A stretch of 64,000 nucleotides of DNA from Proteocatella sphenisci DSM 23131 (GTDB taxonomy: Bacteria > Bacillota > Clostridia > Peptostreptococcales > Filifactoraceae), in assembly GCF_000423525.1 (NCBI RefSeq), contig NZ_AUID01000016.1, positions 1-64,000 of the forward strand. Direction: 5' to 3'. A program made the position numbers and the translations under genes. Of the stretch, positions 34,557 through 45,159 are shown one piece after another; within the stretch, counting starts at the first letter, position 1; each line of letters starts with the position of its first letter. The notes under the pieces are model-generated. The model saw nothing but the letters and a program-made list of their open reading frames with translations. It ran no database searches and was not told the origin of the DNA.

Positions 34557-35999
34557 TTATTTATATCTGATCAGTATCGCCTCTGCTTCACTCACTATAT
34601 CTTTATACCATTTTTCAAACTCAACTTCACTAATATGGTCATTAATTAAATCTTTGTAAATTTTCCCCGCTGATACTTGTTTACTTATAATCTCTACATC
34701 TCTTGTGATTTTTTCGTTAAGCTCTGATTCAAGAAAATTTCTAATTTCAAAACTTCCATCAAAAGGTTTTGTGCTATAAATGCTATACTCATTAAACATT
34801 TTATTAGTAGTTAATATTGAAGCCTTTATGGCCGGGTTTGTTATTTTTGCTTCTTGCATTGCACCTATCATTTTAGATTCATTTAAAATTTCGTTTTTTA
34901 CTGGAAAATACCCAGTTGAGACTGCAAATTTAAGATTATTTTCAGCTGTTGTGAACCATTTCAAAAATTCTGCAGACGCATATTCATGTTGAAAATCACT
35001 TTTTGAAATACACATACCCGCACCTTGCTGCATTGCAAAAGGTTTACCATCTCTAAAATAAGGATAGGGAAGTACAAGCGCTTCTATCTCAACAATGTCA
35101 TCTTGACTAAATGTTACTTCAGTAGGAAAATATCCTGCTCCTGCAGTAGAACCTGTATATGCAATAGTCTTACCCGTTTTCGCATCGTCCGAGCTAAACC
35201 TGCCAGTTTTTAAAAAATAGCCATTTAAGTATGGTGTATAGTAGTTATCCCAAATTTTTCTGGCAATATCTTTATCAAAATTAAAGCTTGCAGTGCCGTC
35301 TTCATTGTAAGAAAAAATCTCTGTTCCAAGCTGCATAGAAGACATAAGAATATAATTTGTTACTGCATCAATGCCCAAAAAACTATTTCCTGTCTCTTCG
35401 TAATATTTCTCCGCAACCCTTAAAATACTCTCCCATGTACTTAAATCAGCTTCAGTATATCCATGTTTTTTTGAAAAAGTTTCCCAATACTTTTTATTAA
35501 CAAATAGATTTTCGCTGGACTTGGCAACAGGTATTATATAATGCTTTTCTTCATTTAAAAAAACTCCCTCTTTCAGAAATTCTTTTCTATATTCTTGAAT
35601 CTCTTCGTCCGTAAAATATGATTCCATATCTACAAGACCAATTATTTTATGTACACGTATTGCATTGTCCGGATAAGCAGCAAAAATATTGGGCATATTT
35701 TCAGAGCCAATATCATTACTCGCAGCATCAAACACAGCATTGGCAAGCTGACCTACATCCCCATGACTTTTTGTTTCAACTACAATACCCATTTCCATAC
35801 CAGTAGTTTCATTAAACTCTGATACCATCGCATCAAAATTGTCTTTTATATGACCATTATAATAATGCCATATCGTAACTGTAATTGGGTTGTCTTGATT
35901 CAGAGGGTTTATATTCCCGCTTATACTCTGGCACCCATTTAAAGCTATTATAACAACTAACATAAGAACCATTATACTTTTTTTAAAACAATTTTCCAT
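34557..35999 (-). CDS. Solute-binding lipoprotein, family 1, paired with a cyclase
   Basis: The product has 480 residues. A lipobox (IIALNGC) near residue 23 anchors it outside the membrane. The fold follows family-1 sugar-type binding proteins (ITVTIWHYYNGHIKDNFDAMVSEFNETTG, then YTGSTAGAGYFP and a C-terminal AAEFLKWF-like segment, here SAEFLKWFTTAENN). No permease or ATPase gene is adjacent. Its only operon partner is the dCache diguanylate cyclase, which suggests sensing rather than transport. A promoter lies at 36064-36092. Confidence 0.9.
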   Translation of the reverse strand: MENCFKKSIMVLMLVVIIALNGCQSISGNINPLNQDNPITVTIWHYYNGHIKDNFDAMVSEFNETTGMEMGIVVETKSHGDVGQLANAVFDAASNDIGSENMPNIFAAYPDNAIRVHKIIGLVDMESYFTDEEIQEYRKEFLKEGVFLNEEKHYIIPVAKSSENLFVNKKYWETFSKKHGYTEADLSTWESILRVAEKYYEETGNSFLGIDAVTNYILMSSMQLGTEIFSYNEDGTASFNFDKDIARKIWDNYYTPYLNGYFLKTGRFSSDDAKTGKTIAYTGSTAGAGYFPTEVTFSQDDIVEIEALVLPYPYFRDGKPFAMQQGAGMCISKSDFQHEYASAEFLKWFTTAENNLKFAVSTGYFPVKNEILNESKMIGAMQEAKITNPAIKASILTTNKMFNEYSIYSTKPFDGSFEIRNFLESELNEKITRDVEIISKQVSAGKIYKDLINDHISEVEFEKWYKDIVSEAEAILIRYK

Positions 36000-36063
36000 A
36001 CTCTTCCCCTTGAATTTTTAATTAAACTTTATAGTAAATATCTTCATTATATTATACTACAAT

Positions 36064-36092
36064 ACTATAATGTATCGTTAGTAATTTTTCAA
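36064..36092 (-). promoter_or_regulatory. Promoter of the binding-protein/cyclase operon
   Basis: On the minus strand TTGAAA (36092-36087) and TATAGT (36069-36064) are 17 bases apart, about 65 bases before the start codon. A second AT-rich TATAAT occurs nearer the gene, so the exact start is uncertain. Confidence 0.55.
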
Positions 36093-36097
36093 AATAA

Positions 36098-36946
36098 TTA
36101 AAATCTACCAGATGGCTTGAATTTTAGCTCATTTGTTATTTCTTCCTGACGTTTTTTTCTATATGAATACTTTAATTCTGAAAGTTTTTCATCTATATTT
36201 TTTTTAGCAGCACTCATGGAAGCTATCCTGCTGTTATTTTCCGATATCAGAGAAAAACAGATACTTCTGTACAGTGTCAGAAAATAATACTGACGTACTA
36301 TATCCGAAACAAGAGTCCCCTTGTCCATTAAATATATAGGGACACTGTTAGAGTCCCATTTAAATGATATTTTTGAAAAATCCTGAGGGTTTATTGGAAA
36401 GAGAGTTTCTATTACTTCAGTCATATTTGAAGAATCTGTTGTCTTGCAATAGTAGAGTAAAATTTTATTTATGACACTGGTGTCCTTCAAATGATCTATT
36501 TTCGTAAGTAATCTTTGCACCACTTCTGAGATGGAATCTTCAGATTGAGGAACTGAAAAATATTCAATAATATTAAATTTCGCCTCAAGCCTGGATATAA
36601 GTTGCTTGCCGATTATCATGACATAGTCTTCATTGTCTATATCAATATTATTAATAGCAAACTCAGCAATCCTTTCATTAAACCGCCCCGCAAGTCCAAA
36701 ATCAGAACCAAATACAATGTGTATTGTTCTTCCCTCAGAAATTTCTTGTATGCTTATGTTTTCATCATCCTTGAGAAGTGCAATATAAAGGGCCATATCA
36801 ATTACTTCACGGTAAATATCTGATGCATCTGATGCATGCTCAAACTCGAAAATATTCGCAGAAGCATGTGCCTTCATTGTTGTAACAACAGATTTCAAAT
36901 TTTCTGTCAATCGTATTTTATCATCTATGTTTTTTAGACTTTGCAT
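36098..36946 (-). CDS. atpG: N-type F-ATPase gamma subunit
   Basis: The product has 282 residues. The N-terminal helix (KNIDDKIRLTENLKSVVTTMKAHASANI) and the C-terminal helix (NNSRIASMSAAKKNIDEKLSELKYSYRKKRQEEITNEL) are the coiled-coil rotor segments of gamma. The middle domain is diverged, as usual in the N-ATPase branch. Gamma transmits rotation between the membrane ring and the catalytic head. It overlaps atpA by 26 bases and is the last gene of the operon; I see no clear terminator after it. Confidence 0.88.
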   Translation of the reverse strand: MQSLKNIDDKIRLTENLKSVVTTMKAHASANIFEFEHASDASDIYREVIDMALYIALLKDDENISIQEISEGRTIHIVFGSDFGLAGRFNERIAEFAINNIDIDNEDYVMIIGKQLISRLEAKFNIIEYFSVPQSEDSISEVVQRLLTKIDHLKDTSVINKILLYYCKTTDSSNMTEVIETLFPINPQDFSKISFKWDSNSVPIYLMDKGTLVSDIVRQYYFLTLYRSICFSLISENNSRIASMSAAKKNIDEKLSELKYSYRKKRQEEITNELKFKPSGRF

Positions 36947-38459
36947 CCTTGTTAACCAACTCCTTTGTAATTTCTAAAGCTGTTTCTTTAAGAAAGTCAT
37001 CCCTTATTCTATCATCAATTTTATTCAGCTCGCTTATACTTAGTTGAAACTCCAAGTTTTTTGATGCTGTTTTTATCGCAATTTTCTCAGCCTGACCAAT
37101 CATTTCAATATCAACATCATCAAAAAGTCCACTGAGCACCGCTATCAAGACTGCAATTTGGTCTGTTACGTCTATAGGCTTATATTGGGCTTGATTTAAA
37201 ACCTTTCTAATCCTTTTTCCCCTTTCTAGAATTATTTTGGTTTTTTCATCGAGTCTGGCACTAAATGTTGAAAATACTTCTAGCTCACTAAACTGTGAAT
37301 AGGTTAATTTTAATGAAGTAGTAATCTGGCGGTAGGCAGGTATCTGAGTCTTCCCCCCAACTCTTGATACTGATGTCCCAATATCAACAGCTGGAATATT
37401 CCCTTTTTGAAAAATCTTTGGAGATAAGTAAATCTGTCCATCAGTTATAGAAATAAGATTCGTAGGAATATAAGAAGACAGGTTTTCCGCCTGTGTTTCA
37501 ATTATAGGGAGTGCAGTAATGCTTCCACCACCATATTCTGGTTTTAGATGGGTGGATCTTTCAAGAAGCCTGGAATGTATATAAAATATATCTCCCGGAT
37601 AGGATTCTCTTCCAGATGGTCTCTCAAGTAATAATGATAGTTCTCTGTATGCCCTTGCGTGTTTTGTCAGATCATCATAGATTATGAGTACATCGTGCCC
37701 GTTTTCCATAAAAAATTCTGCAATTGTTGTTGCGGCATATGGTGCAATATATGCAAGCCCTGGTGGATCTTCAGCTCCGGCCATAACAACAATAGTGTAG
37801 GATAAAGCATCGTATGTTTTCAACACATCTATAATCTTGCTGACTGAAGAAATTTGCTGGGCAATTGAACAGTATATGCAGATTACATTCTTATCTTTTT
37901 GATTAATTATAGTATCAATGGCAATGGCTGTTTTCCCGGTTTGACGATCGCCAAGTATGAGTTCTCGCTGCCCTTTTCCTACTGGAACTATTGAATCAAT
38001 AACTTTTATACCCGTTTGGAGAGGTTTATTAATGGGAGCTCTGTGCATAATAGGTGGAGCCTCTCTTTCTACCGGCATAATTATTCCGGTATCGATTGGA
38101 CCTTTTTCATCAAGTACCTTTCCTAATGGATTAATAACTCTTCCCAGGTAATCTTCCGAAACAGGTATACTGGCCACCTTATATGTTCTTTTTACTCTAT
38201 CTCCTGCTCTTATATTTTCATAATTACCCAGGAGAATTATTCCGGTACGATCTGAATTAAGATTATAAACCATTCCAAGTATGCCATTTGAAAACTCCAC
38301 CAATTCCTGATATTTAACTTTATATAAACCTTTCACTATTACAATACCCCTGTCAAGTGACAAAACTATCCCATATTCTTCCAGATCAAGGTCCCCCAGA
38401 GGCTTTAAAAGTGCATCTTTGACTGATTCTTCTAATATAGATAGTTGTTTTTTAATCAT
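36921..38459 (-). CDS. atpA: N-type F-ATPase alpha subunit
   Basis: The product has 512 residues from the ATG at 38459, preceded by AGGAGC; a TTG at 38465 is an unlikely alternative. Walker A reads GDRQTGKT (about 170-177), and later alpha-type blocks are present (VCIYCSIAQQ replaced by NVICIYCSIAQQISSV, and GGSITALPIIETQAENLSSYIPTN). Alpha subunits hold the non-catalytic nucleotide sites of the hexamer. The neighbours b and gamma follow the atpDCQRBEFAG order. Confidence 0.95.
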   Translation of the reverse strand: MIKKQLSILEESVKDALLKPLGDLDLEEYGIVLSLDRGIVIVKGLYKVKYQELVEFSNGILGMVYNLNSDRTGIILLGNYENIRAGDRVKRTYKVASIPVSEDYLGRVINPLGKVLDEKGPIDTGIIMPVEREAPPIMHRAPINKPLQTGIKVIDSIVPVGKGQRELILGDRQTGKTAIAIDTIINQKDKNVICIYCSIAQQISSVSKIIDVLKTYDALSYTIVVMAGAEDPPGLAYIAPYAATTIAEFFMENGHDVLIIYDDLTKHARAYRELSLLLERPSGRESYPGDIFYIHSRLLERSTHLKPEYGGGSITALPIIETQAENLSSYIPTNLISITDGQIYLSPKIFQKGNIPAVDIGTSVSRVGGKTQIPAYRQITTSLKLTYSQFSELEVFSTFSARLDEKTKIILERGKRIRKVLNQAQYKPIDVTDQIAVLIAVLSGLFDDVDIEMIGQAEKIAIKTASKNLEFQLSISELNKIDDRIRDDFLKETALEITKELVNKDAKSKKHR

Positions 38460-38474
38460 TATCAAGCAGCTCCT

Positions 38475-39239
38475 TTATTTTTTAGATTCAATGATTCTCA
38501 TAAGATTGTCTTGAGCTTCCTCAAGATATCTATCAATGTTTGTGTGTAAACTAAACGATGAAAATCTGAGTTCATATCCAAGTATCATTCTTTTATCGGT
38601 GATATAAGAAATTTTGTAATCAGCATTAAACTGTCTTTTTAGCTCTGCTTCAATCATTGTTTTGTTTTCATCCGAAATCTCATAAGCGCTCCTTATGACA
38701 ACATTTTCATCAAAGCCCGGGCTTTTTTCCTGCTGATATTTTTCATTCAAATCATTTTTAAGTGAAGCTAATTTCCCCATAAATACATTAAACATGTTAT
38801 CGTGTACGCTGTCATAATTAAATATTTTCAAAATATTTTCCGCAATCTTAACTGAATTTTCACCTAGTGATTTTCTGATTTCAAATTCAAATTCACTTTT
38901 TTCATCTTCGATTCGGTCATAATAGATTTCCCTCAATTCTTCAGCTTGAGCCTTAAATCCTTCCATCAACTTTTCTTTTTCCTCGACTGCATTTTTCTTA
39001 GCTATATCCATGAGCTCATTTTCAGTTTCCCCGATTTCTCTAAGCTTGTTTTCATACAAACTTATTATACTGCTCGCCTCTTCCATCTTCTTATCAGCTT
39101 TGCTAAGTTCCTCATTTATCTTTTCTTGTCTCTCTTTCATTGTCTTTAAAACAGGTTTATATAAAAGTTTTGAAAGAATAAATAAAAGTACAAGAAAATT
39201 GATAATCTGAGCAATTATCTCAAATATATTTATCTGCAT
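38475..39239 (-). CDS. atpF: N-type F-ATPase b subunit with delta-like C-terminus
   Basis: The product has 254 residues, about 90 longer than a normal b subunit. Residues 1-30 form the membrane anchor, and 35-165 form a long charged helix typical of b. Residues 175-254 (NVVIRSAYEISDENKTMIEAELKRQF... KRMILGYELRFSSFSLHTNIDRYLEE) resemble the C-terminal half of the delta subunit. The operon has no separate atpH, so this tail probably replaces delta in linking stator and head. That matches the known N-ATPase layout. Confidence 0.85.
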   Translation of the reverse strand: MQINIFEIIAQIINFLVLLFILSKLLYKPVLKTMKERQEKINEELSKADKKMEEASSIISLYENKLREIGETENELMDIAKKNAVEEKEKLMEGFKAQAEELREIYYDRIEDEKSEFEFEIRKSLGENSVKIAENILKIFNYDSVHDNMFNVFMGKLASLKNDLNEKYQQEKSPGFDENVVIRSAYEISDENKTMIEAELKRQFNADYKISYITDKRMILGYELRFSSFSLHTNIDRYLEEAQDNLMRIIESKK

Positions 39240-39242
39240 ACG

Positions 39243-39509
39243 TTATTTCACCAACGCATTCCAAAATGGATTTGCAAACAAAAGAATCATAGAGAGGACA
39301 AAGCAGTATATTGCAGTTGACTCTATCATCGCGAGGCCGACAAAAAGAGTTCTCGATATTGTATTTGATTCATCAGGTTGTTGAGCAATGGATTTTAATG
39401 CCTGAGTCACCGCATTTGATTCTCCTATAGCCGGTGCTATAGAGCCTATGCACAGAGTAACTCCTGCCATAATAATTGAAGTCATACCTATCATTGTTGC
39501 TGATTCCAT
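39243..39509 (-). CDS. atpE: N-type F-ATPase c subunit, sodium-binding residues
   Basis: The product has 88 residues and two helices. The C-terminal helix carries IESTAIY with E63, S64, T65 and Y68, the Na+-ligand set known from Ilyobacter tartaricus (E65, S66, T67, Y70). The N-terminal helix has E30 where that protein has Q32, giving two carboxylates per protomer as in other N-ATPases. The residues point to Na+ binding, but double-carboxylate rings can also carry protons. A loop with QQPDESN joins the helices. Confidence 0.92.
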   Translation of the reverse strand: MESATMIGMTSIIMAGVTLCIGSIAPAIGESNAVTQALKSIAQQPDESNTISRTLFVGLAMIESTAIYCFVLSMILLFANPFWNALVK

Positions 39510-39521
39510 ATTGTTCCTCCT

Positions 39522-40184
39522 TCATTGTTTAATTGCTGAAGCAATGTACACTGCAGCAAGTATGGCAAATATATAGGCCTGAATTGCGCCTGTAAGTAAA
39601 CCTAACACCTGAATTATAATAGGGAAAAATAAGGGAATAACCCCTAGCAGTATAGCGATTATTATACTCGAACTCATTACATTACCATAAAGCCTTACTG
39701 CCAATGATATGGTTCTTGATATTTCACCTATTATGTTAAATGGCAGCATCAATATTGAAGGTTTTGTATACTGCCTTAGATAGTTTAAAAATCCTCTGCT
39801 TGAAATCCCATATAAAGGCACTGCCAAAAATACGCACAATGCCAAAGCTATCGTTGTGTTCATAGAACCTGCAGGCGATATATATCCAGGAATTACAGAT
39901 AAAATATTCGAAATCAGTATAAAAATAAAAAGAGTTCCTATAAATGGGATATATTTCTCTGAATCTTTTCTGATGATATCCTTGATCTGGCTTGATATGG
40001 CTACCACTATCAGCTCTGCTAAATTCTGATTCATCATAATCTTGTTTTCTGTTTTTAATTTTCTTGTTATAAAAAATGCAAAAACAGCAATTATTATCAT
40101 TGTAATCCAGGAAAAAACCAGCGTAGCCGTTATCCTTACAAATCCGTTTTCAAAATAGATAATGCTGCTGGGATCAATACTCAT
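39522..40184 (-). CDS. atpB: N-type F-ATPase a subunit
   Basis: The product has 220 residues and five to six membrane helices. The essential arginine lies in ISLAVRLYGNVMSSS (R164), followed by a helix with GAIQAYIFAILAAVYIASAI, the usual final helix. It forms the ion half-channels next to the c ring. Its ATG overlaps the atpR stop codon (ATGA). Confidence 0.93.
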   Translation of the reverse strand: MSIDPSSIIYFENGFVRITATLVFSWITMIIIAVFAFFITRKLKTENKIMMNQNLAELIVVAISSQIKDIIRKDSEKYIPFIGTLFIFILISNILSVIPGYISPAGSMNTTIALALCVFLAVPLYGISSRGFLNYLRQYTKPSILMLPFNIIGEISRTISLAVRLYGNVMSSSIIIAILLGVIPLFFPIIIQVLGLLTGAIQAYIFAILAAVYIASAIKQ

Positions 40185-40474
40185 GACTTTTCCTCCTCAA
40201 CTAATTTTTCATCATCAGACATAAGGCTGTTTCTAACAAAGTACGTTATTGCAATTCTGGCTGTAATCACTCCAATAAGCGCTATTACCATACTCATATA
40301 ACCACTGTTTCTCAACTGATAAAAACCCGCCAAAAGAACCGCCATTCTTAAAACAAAGCTCATCGTCACAAATAGTACCGGATTTTTTACTTTTGTAATA
40401 TATTTTATAGTATAATTTAACCCCCCAAAGAAGATTATTCCTAAAACCATACCTGTTAAAAAAGATGTAAGCAT
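40181..40474 (-). CDS. atpR: N-ATPase accessory membrane protein AtpR
   Basis: The product has 97 residues with three predicted helices. It starts MLTSFLTGMVLGIIFFGGLNYTI, and an arginine lies in the second hydrophobic segment (FVLRMAVLLAGFY). AtpR is specific to N-ATPase operons and is thought to help assemble the c ring or interact with its carboxylates. Position between atpQ and atpB and the overlap with atpB support the call. Confidence 0.82.
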   Translation of the reverse strand: MLTSFLTGMVLGIIFFGGLNYTIKYITKVKNPVLFVTMSFVLRMAVLLAGFYQLRNSGYMSMVIALIGVITARIAITYFVRNSLMSDDEKLVEEEKS

Positions 40475-40492
40475 GCTATGCCCCCCTTTTAC

Positions 40493-40786
40493 CTACTGCG
40501 GTCCGTTTTTCTTAATCCAGTACCACGCATTTAGACAACCAATAATTAAGCCCGTAAATAACAAAACCAGGGTCCACGAAAAACTCTGTGTATATTTTTC
40601 ATCTAGATATCTGCCTGATAATATTCCTGCGACCACCGGCACAGTTATAGACCATCCTACAATTCCAAAAGCTCCAAGTCCAAACATTACTTCGCTTCCA
40701 CTTTTCTGCATCTTTATTTTCGTTTTTACTTCTTGGTCAACTTTATCAATTAATTCATTTTCATGATCTGACTTCTTATCTTTCAT
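40493..40786 (-). CDS. atpQ: N-ATPase accessory membrane protein AtpQ (AtpI-like)
   Basis: The product has 97 residues from the ATG at 40786, which follows AGGAAGG; a TTG at 40804 is less likely. A charged N-terminus (about 35 residues) precedes two helices with FGLGAFGIVGWSITVPVVAGILSGRYLDEKY, a pattern shared with AtpI-type assembly factors. In N-ATPase operons this gene is named atpQ. Confidence 0.8.
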   Translation of the reverse strand: MKDKKSDHENELIDKVDQEVKTKIKMQKSGSEVMFGLGAFGIVGWSITVPVVAGILSGRYLDEKYTQSFSWTLVLLFTGLIIGCLNAWYWIKKNGPQ

Positions 40787-40800
40787 GGCTTTCCTTCCTG

Positions 40801-42598
<1,798 letters not shown>

Positions 42599-43981
42599 TT
42601 AAAAATATAGACTTCCACCAATAAATTCTCTTAATATTGAATTAAAGGGTACTTTTGATACATCCATAGGTTCACAAAAAGAAAGCAGATTAAGAAGCCT
42701 GTTTTTGGTATCCGCGTAGGGGCTGTTATCTTTTATCTTACTCAGCGATTCTTCTGCAAAAGTTCTAAGGGCATTTAATTCATATATGAGGCTTGAGTTG
42801 AACATAACGTCAGCTTCTTCTTGAAATTTAAATATATTGTTATATTCTCCAAGTCTTACACTTGCCCACTGATCAAGTGTATCTTCTGGATCTTTTCCTC
42901 TAAATCTTTCATCCCTGACAAGCCTTCTCATCATTCTGATTTCTGATGCAGGAATCCTGTTAATCAAATCTATATTTAGACCATATATGGCATGTATATA
43001 GATTTTAAACAGCATATTCCTGTTCACCGCTGGATAAAGGGCCGGGTTTAAAGCATGAATACCTTCAAGAATTAATATTTCATCTGGTCCTACCTGTATT
43101 GGGTTAGTAGTGCTCAGGCGTTTACCTGTGATAAAATCAAAAATTGGAGTCTCCACCCTTTTCCCTTCTACCAGGTCATGAATCTGACCTTGAAGAAAAT
43201 CCATATCTAAAGCAGCCAGGGAATCAAAATCATATTTACCATACATGTCTAAAGGAGTCTCTTCTCGGTTCACAAAGTAATTGTCAAGTGAAAGTGGTAT
43301 TGGTTTTAGACCATTAACTCGAAGCTGTGTCGATAACCTTTCAGCAAATGATGTTTTCCCAGAAGAGGACGGTCCTGCGATAACAAGAACCCTAAGTGCT
43401 CTTTTTTGGCTAAGTATCGTGTCAGAAATATCGGCAATTTCCTTTTCATGAAGAGCCTCTGCTATACCTGTAAGTTTTGTGCTTTCCCCGCTCTTTATAT
43501 AATTGTTCACATCTTCTAAAGTTTCTATCCTTATATTTTTTAACCATTTATGAGTTTTATCATAGGTTGCTGCAAGCTTATCCGGCGGTATAAGTGGTAC
43601 ATCTACCCCCCTGTCTGCATCCCCAAAATCAACTATAAAACCTCCTGCATAGGCCATTATGGAAAAAGCTTCCACAAGGTGCGTCGTTGTTTCACATGGA
43701 TATAGCATCTTAACATGGTCCTCATCCACCCTATAGCTATAATAGCCAAGCTCATGTCCCAAAAAAACAATATTTTGATCTTTTGACAGCCACTTTCTAA
43801 GTTTTATATCAATCTGACTTACTTCTCTTATAGATAAAACTGAATCTACAAGCCTGCAAAACACCCCTTCTTGTATGGAATATGCAATTTTTAAATTTTC
43901 TTCTGGAAAAAGCTGTTTTACTACTAATATAAGGCCCAGTTTTATAGTCTGACGGCTGTTGTGAAGATGAGTTTCTATCAT
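42599..43981 (-). CDS. Uridine/phosphoribulokinase-family nucleoside kinase
   Basis: The product has 460 residues. The N-terminal 170 residues are unlike plain uridine kinase. The kinase domain (about 195-390) has a P-loop GPSSSGKTS and LSLDNYFVNREETP, PIFDFITGKR and ILEGIHALNP, as in uridine kinases. This long form (about 550 with an N-terminal TGS-type domain) is common in Clostridia and Thermotoga; here it is somewhat shorter. It would phosphorylate uridine or a related nucleoside. It lies 18 bases after pta and 33 bases before atpD, so all may share one transcript. Confidence 0.85.
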   Translation of the reverse strand: MIETHLHNSRQTIKLGLILVVKQLFPEENLKIAYSIQEGVFCRLVDSVLSIREVSQIDIKLRKWLSKDQNIVFLGHELGYYSYRVDEDHVKMLYPCETTTHLVEAFSIMAYAGGFIVDFGDADRGVDVPLIPPDKLAATYDKTHKWLKNIRIETLEDVNNYIKSGESTKLTGIAEALHEKEIADISDTILSQKRALRVLVIAGPSSSGKTSFAERLSTQLRVNGLKPIPLSLDNYFVNREETPLDMYGKYDFDSLAALDMDFLQGQIHDLVEGKRVETPIFDFITGKRLSTTNPIQVGPDEILILEGIHALNPALYPAVNRNMLFKIYIHAIYGLNIDLINRIPASEIRMMRRLVRDERFRGKDPEDTLDQWASVRLGEYNNIFKFQEEADVMFNSSLIYELNALRTFAEESLSKIKDNSPYADTKNRLLNLLSFCEPMDVSKVPFNSILREFIGGSLYF

Positions 43982-43999
43982 ATATTGTTCCTCCTGGTT

Positions 44000-44992
44000 T
44001 TATTGTGCCTGTACAGCTGTAATTGCAACTACATTGACTATATCTTCTACACTGCACCCTCTTGAAAGATCATTGACAGGTTTAGCAAACCCCTGGCATA
44101 TGGGACCAATCGCAATCGCCCCTGCAAGCCTTTCTACAAGCTTATATCCTATGTTTCCAGACTGTAAATCTGGGAATATAAGTATATTTGAGATTCCTGC
44201 AACTTTTGATCCTGGTGCTTTTCTCTTGGCCACTGTATCTATAAGTGCAGCATCTGCCTGCATTTCACCTTCTATATCAAGATCTGGTCTGGCACTATTA
44301 GCTATCTTTACTGCATTTTTCACTTTTTCTACTAACTCATGATCTGCACTCCCCATTGTTGAAAATGAAAGCATTGCTACCTTTGGATCTATGTTGCACA
44401 GTTTTTTTGCACTCTCTGCTGTTGATATTGCTATTGATGCAAGTTCGTTTTCGTTGGGATTTGGATTTACCGCGCAGTCTGCAAATAGAATCATGCCGTC
44501 TTCTCCAAATGATATATCTTTCATAATCATTACAAAAAACGATGACACAATACTGGCTCCAGGACCCGTCTTGATTATTTGAAGAGCAGGCCTTAAAAGT
44601 TCACCTGTAGTGTGAATTGCTCCTGAAACCATTCCATCTGCAAAATTCATTTTAACCATCATAGTTGCGTAATACATAGGGTCTCGCATAATCGTTGATG
44701 CTTTTTCCTCAGTCATACCTTTAGCTTTACGCAGCTTGTAATACTCATTCGCAAATATATCAGTTTTTAAAGAGTTCTCAGGATCTTGTATTTCAACTCC
44801 CGAAAGTGATATCTCCAATTTTCCTGCCTTGTCTTTTATATCAGCTTCGTCTCCAATCAAAATTACTTTTGCTATATTCTCAGCATTTATTATTGAAGCT
44901 GCAATTAGTGTTCTTTCTTCATTTCCTTCAGGCAATACAATCCTTTTTAGATTACTCTTTGCAACCTCTTTTATACCATTAATAAAACCCAT
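44000..44992 (-). CDS. pta: Phosphate acetyltransferase
   Basis: The product has 330 residues, the short bacterial Pta. Typical blocks are KRIVLPEGNEERTL, NFADGMVSGAIHTTGELLRPALQIIKTGPGASIVSS and FADCAVNPNPNENELASIA. It converts acetyl-CoA and phosphate to acetyl phosphate, the substrate for ATP by acetate kinase. The ATG at 44992 follows AAGGAG by 8 bases; an upstream TTG is not needed. No ackA is adjacent. It precedes the kinase and N-ATPase genes. Confidence 0.96.
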   Translation of the reverse strand: MGFINGIKEVAKSNLKRIVLPEGNEERTLIAASIINAENIAKVILIGDEADIKDKAGKLEISLSGVEIQDPENSLKTDIFANEYYKLRKAKGMTEEKASTIMRDPMYYATMMVKMNFADGMVSGAIHTTGELLRPALQIIKTGPGASIVSSFFVMIMKDISFGEDGMILFADCAVNPNPNENELASIAISTAESAKKLCNIDPKVAMLSFSTMGSADHELVEKVKNAVKIANSARPDLDIEGEMQADAALIDTVAKRKAPGSKVAGISNILIFPDLQSGNIGYKLVERLAGAIAIGPICQGFAKPVNDLSRGCSVEDIVNVVAITAVQAQ

Positions 44993-45095
44993 ACACAATT
45001 CTCCTTTCGTTGTTAATTCGTTTAATTGAATTTGTTTGTAATTTAGATATACCCTTAAATCACACTAAAACTATACCTGTTTACCTATTTTATAA

Positions 45096-45144
45096 AAAGA
45101 AAGAGCACTTATAACATTATTTCGTTATAAATACTCTTTCTTTT
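45096..45144 (-). terminator. Terminator of apbE and the electron-transfer cluster
   Basis: AAAGAAAGAG and CTCTTTCTTT, with an inner TTATAAC / GTTATAA pair, form a long stem about 16 bases past the apbE stop codon, followed by a T-rich tract on the minus strand. Confidence 0.88.
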
Positions 45145-45159
45145 CTTATTGCTTTTTTC

